Positions 49,791 to 62,056 of a stretch of 62,056 bases of DNA are shown here, piece by piece (the first letter of the stretch is position 1; each line of letters opens with the position of its first letter). Below the pieces are notes generated by a model. It saw only the letters and a program-made list of their open reading frames with translations. It made no database searches and was not told where the DNA came from. This DNA comes from Paenibacillus glycinis (GTDB lineage: Bacteria; Bacillota; Bacilli; Paenibacillales; Paenibacillaceae): NCBI RefSeq assembly GCF_009909185.1, contig NZ_JAAAMV010000014.1, positions 1 through 62,056 on the forward strand, read 5' to 3'. Both the position numbers and the translations under genes were made by a program.

Positions 49791-49997
49791 TCACGACTAT
49801 GCTAAGTTTGTCGGTTGATGTCGATTAATGAATTCTTTACAATTCTTTTACAGACAGACGCAATTCAGCAGATTTCGGCGGCCGGTTTGCGGTTATGCTG
49901 GAGAGAGGAAAATCCGCCGCATGGCGGCATGAAGCTCACTGTCGTTCCATACGATGAAATAACCGTGAAACTAGCCTATTAGAAGGAGGGACGAGAC

Positions 49998-50450
49998 ATG
50001 ATCGTCGCCCAAGACGTTCTGGACTTGCACCGAATGACCCATGAAGCGTTTGCGGCATGGATGAAGGAAAAGGCCGCCAGCTCCGTCATCGGCCTCATGG
50101 GTATCGAATTCGCGGAGCTGGCCATGGACCGCGTCGTGCTCGAGATGCCCGTGGGCCCGAACGTACATCAGCCGGCCGGCATCCTGCACGGCGGCGTGTC
50201 CGTGCTCTTGGCCGAGACCGCGGCGTCCATCGCGTCGGAGCTCAATATCGATTCGTCGAAGTACGCGGCGGTGGGGCTGGAGATCAACGCCAACCATTTG
50301 CGTCCAAAGACAACCGGCCGTCTCGCCGCCGTGGCGACCGCGCTGCACCGGGGGCGGAAGACGATGGTGTGGGACATTCGGATCTCCGACGAAGCCGGCA
50401 AGCTCGTTTGCATCTCCCGCTGCACGGTGGCGATCGTCGAAAAACAGTGA
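49998..50450 (+). CDS. Hot-dog fold thioesterase (PaaI/MenI-like)
   Basis: 150 residues with AGAAGGAGGG upstream. The hot-dog signature HQPAGILHGGVSVLLAETAAS contains the catalytic Glu region and the conserved HGG; NHLRPKTTGRLAAVA and WDIRISDEAGKLVCISRCTVAI complete the fold. Such proteins hydrolyse acyl-CoA or aryl-CoA esters, including in phenylacetate breakdown and menaquinone synthesis. No pathway gene is next to it, so the substrate is open. Confidence 0.9.
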   Translation: MIVAQDVLDLHRMTHEAFAAWMKEKAASSVIGLMGIEFAELAMDRVVLEMPVGPNVHQPAGILHGGVSVLLAETAASIASELNIDSSKYAAVGLEINANHLRPKTTGRLAAVATALHRGRKTMVWDIRISDEAGKLVCISRCTVAIVEKQ

Positions 50451-50471
50451 TCGAACGACTAAACACGAAAA

Positions 50472-50528
50472 ACGCAAGAAAGCCCGAGCAAGGGACGCGC
50501 AGCCATCCCCGTTCGGGCTTTCTTGCGT
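50472..50528. terminator. Bidirectional hairpin between thioesterase and glgC
   Basis: ACGCAAGAAAGCCCGA pairs perfectly with TCGGGCTTTCTTGCGT (16 bases). The T-rich part lies within the stem. Confidence 0.8.
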
Positions 50529-50615
50529 ATGGATAGTCCCGTTCGCCGCCCGCTTGCCCGGCTTGGAGCCGCGGCGCGTGCGGCGAATCGGTCGTTAGTT
50601 GCTTATGGATAGGCA

Positions 50616-51845
50616 TTAGACCTTGTCGTAGGCGATTCCGGCCGAAGCGGGCGTCTCCCGATCGTACATCGACTGCGGCAGCCGGTCCGGCTTGACGACG
50701 AAGCGCGGATGCGCCGTGACGCGTTCGCCCGGGGCGATGACGGTGACCTCGCCGTTCAGGCTGCCGATGACCGCGCCGTCCTCGACGATCGCGCCTTCGC
50801 CGATAATGGCACGGGAGAGCTGCACGTCCCGGCCGATGCGAACGCCCGGCATGAGGATGCTTTCGCGAATGTCCGCGCCTTCGTCGACTGCGACGTCGCC
50901 GAATACGATGCTGCGGTCCAAGTCGCCTTTGATCGAGCTGCCGTGGTGCACGTACGAGCTCTGAACGTCCGCGTTCGGACAGAGATAGGTGCGCATGGCG
51001 CTGCTTTGGCTGCGGGAGAGAATCGGCCAAGGTTTGGCCTTCGTCTCGGCCTCCGCGTCCAGCTCGCCGTCGATGAGATCCATATGCGCTTCCCACAGGC
51101 TCTCCACGGTGCCGACGTCGCGCCAGTAGCCGTCAAACGAATGCGCCAGCAGGGGCGTGCCATCCTTCAGCATGCGCGGAATGATGTCCTTGCCGAAATC
51201 ATGGCTCGAGGCCGGATTCCGGCGGTCCGCCAGGAGCGCATCCCGCAGGACCGCCCATTTGAAAATATAAATGCCCATGGAAGCCAGGTTGCTTTTCGGC
51301 TTCGCGGGTTTTTCCGCGAAATCCCGGATCATCCGCCGCTCATCCGTCATCATGATGCCGAAGCGGCTGGCCTCGCGCCACGGCACGCGCTTGACCGCGA
51401 TCGTGGCCGCCGCGCCGCCGGCGATATGATCCTGCAGCATGGTGCGGTAATCCATCCGGTAGATATGGTCGCCCGACAGGATAAGCACGTGCTCGGGCGA
51501 TTGCTCGTCGATGAAGCCGATATTTTGGTAAATCGCATCGGCCGTTCCCAGATAGCCGGTCTCGCCGTCGCTGCCCGAAGGCAGCAGCGTGATGTTCGCC
51601 GATTGTCCGTTCGCCCGCCAAGAGGAACCGTCCCCGATATGCGCATGAAGCGAATCCGCCATGTACTGCGTCAACACCCCGACCGTGCCGATGCCGGAAT
51701 TGATGCAGTTGCTGAGCGTGTAGTCGATGATGCGGCAGTTGCCGCCGAAAGGCACGGCCGGCTTTGCCATGGACGCCGTCAGCGGCGCCAGCCTCCGCCC
51801 CTCTCCACCGGCTAACAGCATTGCGACACAAGCATTCGAATTCAT
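50616..51845 (-). CDS. glgC: Glucose-1-phosphate adenylyltransferase
   Basis: 409 residues from the ATG at 51845, with GGGGAGG upstream. It makes ADP-glucose for glycogen. The nucleotide-binding motif is [14 protein letters not shown], the sugar-phosphate region is [15 protein letters not shown] and [10 protein letters not shown], and the C-terminal part is a left-handed beta-helix ([18 protein letters not shown] and following). Length is typical of the GlgC subunit. The other glycogen genes (glgB, glgD, glgA, glgP), usually next to it in Bacillales, are not here; an alpha-glucan hydrolase gene lies upstream on the same strand. Confidence 0.93.
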   Translation of the reverse strand: MNSNACVAMLLAGGEGRRLAPLTASMAKPAVPFGGNCRIIDYTLSNCINSGIGTVGVLTQYMADSLHAHIGDGSSWRANGQSANITLLPSGSDGETGYLGTADAIYQNIGFIDEQSPEHVLILSGDHIYRMDYRTMLQDHIAGGAAATIAVKRVPWREASRFGIMMTDERRMIRDFAEKPAKPKSNLASMGIYIFKWAVLRDALLADRRNPASSHDFGKDIIPRMLKDGTPLLAHSFDGYWRDVGTVESLWEAHMDLIDGELDAEAETKAKPWPILSRSQSSAMRTYLCPNADVQSSYVHHGSSIKGDLDRSIVFGDVAVDEGADIRESILMPGVRIGRDVQLSRAIIGEGAIVEDGAVIGSLNGEVTVIAPGERVTAHPRFVVKPDRLPQSMYDRETPASAGIAYDKV

Positions 51846-52479
51846 TTCGTTTCCTCCCCGAAGTCCGTTGTACTAGTTAATACACGCGGCAAAATAGGAT
51901 GAAACGCCCAAAAAAATTTCCTCCGGCGCGGGAAAAAGCGGCGCTTCAAGCGGCAAAAGGACGGGTATATACCCGCGATTTTTTGCGGCCGACGCATGTC
52001 CGGGACTGTCGGTGGGAGAGGGGGGCGCCCAACGCGAAAATGAACGTACCGCTTCCGCGCGGTTCAAGGGTACGTTCGGTTTGGCGAGAGGCATCCTGGG
52101 CACCTCGTACCCGCACGATGCATGCGGACAAACGCTGCGATTACGCTTGGAGTACTGCGCCCAGTAAAGTATATGAGCCGACCTGTGCGTAAATTAACCG
52201 GAATGCGTCCATCACGCGGAAAAATCTGTTTTACCCGCTTTTGAACGCCGAATTCGCCTATTAACTGGGATTTTTTATAAACTTGCTTGTCCTGGCGCAA
52301 TGTCGCGACCCCGTCAGGATGGTCCGGCGACAACCCAAAACAAGCGCTCGTCCCCGCGTGCCTTCGCTCGGTAACCTGGAAGGGCAGCCGGCGCGCTGCC
52401 CCTTTCCTTTGCCGTTCCGGTGCGCAAACGCTTGCTCCGCGTCCATTCACGCGACTCGTCCGGAAATTCCCGGCCGGGT
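51846..52479. other. Long intergenic region with several hairpins
   Basis: Between two minus-strand genes. Hairpins: AAGGGCAGC/GCTGCCCCTT (52380-52404), AACGTACC/GGTACGTT with an inner ACCGC/GCGGT (52042-52075), and GGGTA/TACCC (51965-51980) next to a T-run. One of these may end the GH13 transcript; the first two would be read soon after its stop. An AT-rich patch at 52240-52290 could hold a promoter. Open frames here look like shadows. Confidence 0.5.
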
Positions 52480-54225
52480 TCACAGCTCCCGCCGCAAGAT
52501 CCGGTATCCGTACGGGTCGAGCTCCACCTGCTGCACGCCGTCCTTCGCCGGCGCATGGTCGCCGGTCAGGGCGTCATGCCAATCGTTCGTGTCCATGGCA
52601 TGCTCCAGCACGGTCCGTTCGCCCGTCGGATTCATCCAGACGGTGAAATGCTCGCCCTCCCCCAGCCGTTCGTAGATGATCCGCGCGTCGCCGCCGTCCG
52701 CCTTCAGGAAGCGGAACCGGCCGCTCAGCAGCGCGGGATGCGACTTGCGCAGGCCGATGAGCAGCTTGTAGAAATCGTACAGCTCGCGGTCCTGCTTTCC
52801 TTCGTCCCATTCCATGCAGGGGCGGCAGTCGGGATCGTTGCCGCCTTGCAGCCCGATCTCGTCGCCGTAGAAGACGCAGGGCGTGCCGATGTAGGTCATC
52901 AGGAAGACGACCGCCAGCTTCAGCTTCAGCTTGTTGCCGCCCGCGCGCGTCAGCACCCGCGGGGTATCGTGGCTCGACAGCAGGTTGAAGATGACCTCGT
53001 TCGTCCCCTGCGGATAGCGCATGAGCAGATGGTTCATGCCCTCCGCGAACGTCCGGCCGTCGAGGCCCTCGCCCGTGAAGAAGCCGAGCACCTTGTCCGC
53101 GAACGGGTAGTTCATGACGGAGTCGAATTGGTCGCCGAGCAGCCAGGCGCGCGAATCGTTCCATACTTCGCCGATGATGTACGCATCCGGCTTCGCGTCC
53201 TTGACGGCTTGGCGGAAGGCGCGCCAGAAATGGTGATCGACCTCGTTCGCCACGTCGAGCCGCCAGCCGTCGATGTCCGTCTCGCGGATCCAGTAGGTCG
53301 CGACGTCGAGCAGGTACTGCTTCGCCTCGGGGTTCGCCGTGTTCAGCTTCGGCATCTGGCCGTAGAAGCCGAACGTATCGTAGGTCGCGATGCCGTCCTT
53401 CACCTCCGCGGGAAACGTCCGCACGTGAAACCAGTCCGCGTATTTCGATTGCTCGCCGTGCTTCAGCACGTCCTGGAAAGGCGGGAAATGTTCGCTCGTA
53501 TGGTTGAACACGGCGTCGAGCACGACCTTGATCCCGCGGTCGTGGCAATCGCGGACGAGCTTCTTGAGCATCGCCTTGTCGCCGAAATGCGCATCGATCT
53601 TCATGTAATCGACGGTGTCGTATTTGTGATAGGAGGGCGATTGGAAGATTGGGGTCAGATAGACCGCCGTCACGCCGAGGTCGGTCAAATGGTCGAGATG
53701 GTCCGCGATGCCCTTCAGATCGCCGCCGAAGCTGCTTTCCCAGGTCGACTGTCCGCCCCATTCCGCCTTGTTCTCCGGGTCCCGGGAAGGATCGCCGTCG
53801 GCGAAGCGATCGGGCATGATCTGATAGAATACCGCCGATTTGGCCCATTCCGGCGCGGCGAACAGATCGATTTCGTGTATGTACGGAAATTCGTAATAAC
53901 CGGCGACGGGCTGCGGCTGATCCGAGCAGATGCCGTCCTCCGTCAGATAAACGGTCTCCTCGCCTTGGCGCAAGCGGAAAATATACGAGAAGCGCTTGTA
54001 TTTCGGCTTCACCGCGGCTTCCCAATAATCGAAGAACCGGTCGGTCGCGATTTTGAGCATCGGCAGTTCTTCGTTGATGCTGTCCCAATCGTACTTGTCT
54101 CCCGCGATGGCCGTGACTTCTTCCACGTCGTCGCGTTTGGTCTGCACGCGCAGATGAATGGTATCCATATCGTAGGCGTACGCCCAGTTGCTGCGGGGCG
54201 AGTGGTGAAAACATTCCTGAAACAT
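52480..54225 (-). CDS. Neopullulanase/cyclomaltodextrinase-type alpha-glycosidase (GH13)
   Basis: 581 residues. The ATG at 54225 is nine bases after AAGGAG; the ATG at 54234 touches that site. An N-terminal domain of about 120 residues (HHSPRSNWAYAYDMDTIHLR) resembles CBM34. The barrel has DAVFNHTSEHF, the nucleophile in DGWRLDVANEVDH, the acid/base in YIIGEVWNDSRAW and the third acid in LSSHDTPRVL. It ends in a small beta domain. This is the layout of subfamily-20 enzymes that hydrolyse cyclomaltodextrins, pullulan and maltodextrins in the cytosol; no signal peptide is seen. It may feed glucose to the glycogen route with GlgC. Confidence 0.92.
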   Translation of the reverse strand: MFQECFHHSPRSNWAYAYDMDTIHLRVQTKRDDVEEVTAIAGDKYDWDSINEELPMLKIATDRFFDYWEAAVKPKYKRFSYIFRLRQGEETVYLTEDGICSDQPQPVAGYYEFPYIHEIDLFAAPEWAKSAVFYQIMPDRFADGDPSRDPENKAEWGGQSTWESSFGGDLKGIADHLDHLTDLGVTAVYLTPIFQSPSYHKYDTVDYMKIDAHFGDKAMLKKLVRDCHDRGIKVVLDAVFNHTSEHFPPFQDVLKHGEQSKYADWFHVRTFPAEVKDGIATYDTFGFYGQMPKLNTANPEAKQYLLDVATYWIRETDIDGWRLDVANEVDHHFWRAFRQAVKDAKPDAYIIGEVWNDSRAWLLGDQFDSVMNYPFADKVLGFFTGEGLDGRTFAEGMNHLLMRYPQGTNEVIFNLLSSHDTPRVLTRAGGNKLKLKLAVVFLMTYIGTPCVFYGDEIGLQGGNDPDCRPCMEWDEGKQDRELYDFYKLLIGLRKSHPALLSGRFRFLKADGGDARIIYERLGEGEHFTVWMNPTGERTVLEHAMDTNDWHDALTGDHAPAKDGVQQVELDPYGYRILRREL

Positions 54226-54340
54226 AAGCTTCATCTCCTTCGGGGTGATCGGGCAGGACGCGGGCGTCGCCGCCCGGCAGTCTATCCTCATATACACGAA
54301 GAGACGAAACCGTGAATCCGCTTCGTTCCGGGCGCAGCCC

Positions 54341-54370
54341 GCATAGGTCCGCATAGGTCCGCATAGGCCG
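54341..54370. repeat. Three tandem 10-base repeats
   Basis: GCATAGGTCC is repeated at 54341, 54351 and, with one change, 54361. It lies upstream of the GH13 gene start and may move its promoter spacing. Confidence 0.85.
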
Positions 54371-54408
54371 AAAGCCTCCCGCATCCGCGTTCTTTCCGGA
54401 CGCGGTTT

Positions 54409-54434
54409 GTTTCATTCCGCCCGGCCCGGGGTAA
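54409..54434 (+). promoter_or_regulatory. SigB-like promoter of the stress-protein gene
   Basis: GTTTCA (54409-54414) and GGGTAA (54429-54434) are separated by 14 bases, close to the B. subtilis SigB consensus. It is 52 bases before the start codon of a protein of a SigB-controlled family. Whether this organism has SigB is not known from the window. Confidence 0.5.
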
Positions 54435-54486
54435 ATTCAGACTAGCCTCACCTGGCAAATCCATTTGGAAAGCGGAGGGATTGACT

Positions 54487-54822
54487 ATGCAACAGATGAA
54501 ACCGAGCGTTCAAATTGTACCGACGGCGATGGATGCGCTGCATACCGTTCAAGAGCTGAACCGGCGTGGATACAGGCAGGAAAACATTTTCGTCCTGGCG
54601 CACGACAGCAGCCAGACCAAATCGTTGTCCGAGGCGGCGGACGCCAACGAAATCGGCTTGAAAGAAGAAGGCATGTTCACCGCAATGGCGAATGTATTCA
54701 AATCGCGGGGCGACGAGATTCGCTCCAAGCTGACTTCCATCGGATTGTCCGACGTGGAAGCGGAACGTTACGAAGAGGAGCTTGATCGCGGCCGTGTACT
54801 CGTTATTACCAACGTCCATTAA
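54487..54822 (+). CDS. General stress protein of the YflT/17M family
   Basis: 111 residues; the ATG at 54487 has GGAGGG seven bases upstream, better than the TTG at 54481. The sequence starts with a nucleotide-fold-like beta strand and helix (VQIVPTAMDALHTVQELNRRGY), as in YflT-type general stress proteins, then a charged middle helix (MANVFKSRGDEIRSKLTSIG) and DRGRVLVITNVH at the end. Function is not known beyond stress induction in relatives. The SigB-like promoter upstream supports the assignment. Confidence 0.82.
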   Translation: MQQMKPSVQIVPTAMDALHTVQELNRRGYRQENIFVLAHDSSQTKSLSEAADANEIGLKEEGMFTAMANVFKSRGDEIRSKLTSIGLSDVEAERYEEELDRGRVLVITNVH

Positions 54823-54975
54823 CCAACGCAGCACGGACTCATCGATTTTCGACAACGATCGATAGCGAGAAGGTCGCCGTCCCCCGGGACGCGCGGCCTG
54901 TTCGCATGTTGACATACAGGGGCTCCGCTTGGGCGGGGCGCCGGGCAAAGGGGAAATAAATGTGGGTTGTGTCTC

Positions 54976-58710
<3,735 letters not shown>

Positions 58711-58735
58711 CGAAACGGCGAGTGAAGAGGACATC

Positions 58736-59587
58736 ATGATGCAGGGCGACGAAGAAATGAACAAGGCCGGCGAGCGCGAGCAGATCGAGATCGCGCTGCT
58801 GCTCGAAGGGCTGTACCAGCTGTACGGGTACGATTTTCGCAATTACGCGGCTTCCTCCGTCCGCCGGCGCATCTGGCACCGGGTGAACGCGGAACGGCTG
58901 CCGACGATCACGGCGCTGACGGAGCGGATGCTGCACGACCGGAGCGTCATGAACCGGCTGCTTGCCGACCTGACGATCCACGTGACGGAGATGTTCCGGG
59001 ACCCGCAGGTATTCCGCTCGTTCCGCGAGCGGGTCGTGCCGCTGCTGCGGACGTATCCGTTCATCCGCATCTGGCACGCGGGCTGCTCCACCGGCGAGGA
59101 AGTGTACTCCATGGCCATCCTGCTGAAGGAAGAAGGCTTGTACGACAAAACGCGGATCTACGCGACGGACATGAACGAGCGCGTGCTGGAGACGGCGCGC
59201 GAGGGCGTGTTCCCGCTGGAGCGGATGCAGACGTTCACGCGCAATTACATCGAAGCGGGCGGCAAAGAGTCGTTCAGCAACTACTATACGGCGAAGTACG
59301 ATTCGGTGCTGTTCCAGAGCGAGCTCAAACGCAATATCGTGTTCGCGCAGCACAACCTGGTGACGGACCGTTCATTTAACGAATTCAACGTCATTTTCTG
59401 CCGCAACGTCATGATCTATTTCAACAAAGAGCTGCAGAACCACGTGCACGGCCTGCTCTTCGACAGCCTCAGCACGTTCGGGGTGCTGGCGCTCGGGACG
59501 AAGGAGTCCATCAATTTCACGCGGTACGCCGATTCGTACGAGGAACTGGACGCGCACAGCCGGCTGTACCGCAAAATCAAATCGTAA
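58736..59587 (+). CDS. CheR-type protein-glutamate methyltransferase
   Basis: 283 residues; AGAGG precedes tandem ATGs at 58736/58739. An N-terminal helical domain ([21 protein letters not shown]) is followed by the SAM-binding domain with [33 protein letters not shown] and [13 protein letters not shown]. CheR proteins methylate glutamates of chemoreceptors. Here the gene is between two hybrid kinases with no CheB or receptor gene beside it. Its target may be the four-helix sensor or coiled-coil region of the upstream kinase, which is inference. Confidence 0.92.
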   Translation: MMQGDEEMNKAGEREQIEIALLLEGLYQLYGYDFRNYAASSVRRRIWHRVNAERLPTITALTERMLHDRSVMNRLLADLTIHVTEMFRDPQVFRSFRERVVPLLRTYPFIRIWHAGCSTGEEVYSMAILLKEEGLYDKTRIYATDMNERVLETAREGVFPLERMQTFTRNYIEAGGKESFSNYYTAKYDSVLFQSELKRNIVFAQHNLVTDRSFNEFNVIFCRNVMIYFNKELQNHVHGLLFDSLSTFGVLALGTKESINFTRYADSYEELDAHSRLYRKIKS

Positions 59588-59684
59588 CCGACGCGGCGCG
59601 GCCGAAGGCGTCGCAGGCAAGTCACGGGGCTGGACAAGGCGCAACATCGGTTTTCCGAACCAAGGGGAAGGTGAAGAAGCAGTT

Positions 59685-62056
<2,372 letters not shown>

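Noticed and set aside
52420..54315. 631-codon plus-strand frame opposite the GH13 gene
   Set aside because: The minus strand holds all GH13 catalytic motifs; the plus frame has only Arg/Val/Asp-rich sequence.

Overview
The window looks like a chromosomal segment of a GC-rich, spore-former-type Gram-positive of the Paenibacillaceae (Paenibacillus or Cohnella grade). The evidence is strong AGGAGG-type ribosome binding sites, three proteins ending in triple SLH domains, a LacI-controlled GH26 polysaccharidase, ABC sugar importer genes without their own ATPase, and relatives of B. subtilis YcgQ/YcgR. I see no rRNA, tRNA, transposase, phage or CRISPR genes. Species-level placement is inference.

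Layout. 1-1458 is the 3' end of an SLH surface protein with near-identical BIG2 repeats. 1551-5915 is a membrane/metal operon: an EF-hand HupE/UreJ-like protein, a YcgR-type permease, its YcgQ-type partner and a membrane protein with a ligand-less cupredoxin-like domain. 6099-7292 (minus) is a YibE/F protein. 7622-11713 holds a secreted metallophosphatase with cohesin-like and dockerin-like modules, followed by an SLH protein with an N-terminal cohesin-like domain. 11925-14223 is a second HupE pair, one of them lacking the histidine motif. After a MarR regulator, 15020-18452 is an overlapping four-gene uronate-lipid operon (Ugd, epimerase, GT2, LAB_N protein). 18456-18875 is non-coding but highly structured: four 61-bp repeats with compensatory stem changes, then a nested palindrome of about 165 nt.

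19167-32827 holds a gamma-glutamyltransferase-family enzyme, a blue-copper lipoprotein, a divergent LacI regulator / GH26-dockerin enzyme pair with an operator between them, an alpha/beta hydrolase, an AAC(3)-family acetyltransferase, a Gfo/Idh/MocA oxidoreductase, a MHYT-PAS-GGDEF-EAL c-di-GMP protein and a YneQ-like small protein. 32979-37255 is an AraC regulator divergent from an ABC sugar importer (binding protein plus two permeases). 37451-43318 (minus) holds an unknown protein, a DinB-like protein, and an apparent operon of metallophosphoesterase, triple-LTD secreted protein and histidine phosphatase.

43567-54822 holds another oxidoreductase, a 1658-residue SLH protein, a hot-dog thioesterase, GlgC, a neopullulanase-type GH13 enzyme and a YflT-like stress protein with a SigB-like promoter. 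54976 to the window end is a signalling cluster: a GAF hybrid kinase with three receivers, a CheR methyltransferase and a second kinase. The second kinase has a long insertion in its PAS region and a 96-bp tandem repeat after its ATPase domain; it runs off the window.

Main themes are the cell surface (three SLH anchors sharing a pre-SLH module, cohesin- and dockerin-like modules, mannan-type and alpha-glucan hydrolysis), metal handling, and signalling. The most unusual signals are the structured repeats at 18456-18875, the SLH/cohesin plus dockerin set, the duplicated and degenerate HupE genes, and the repeat-bearing kinase.
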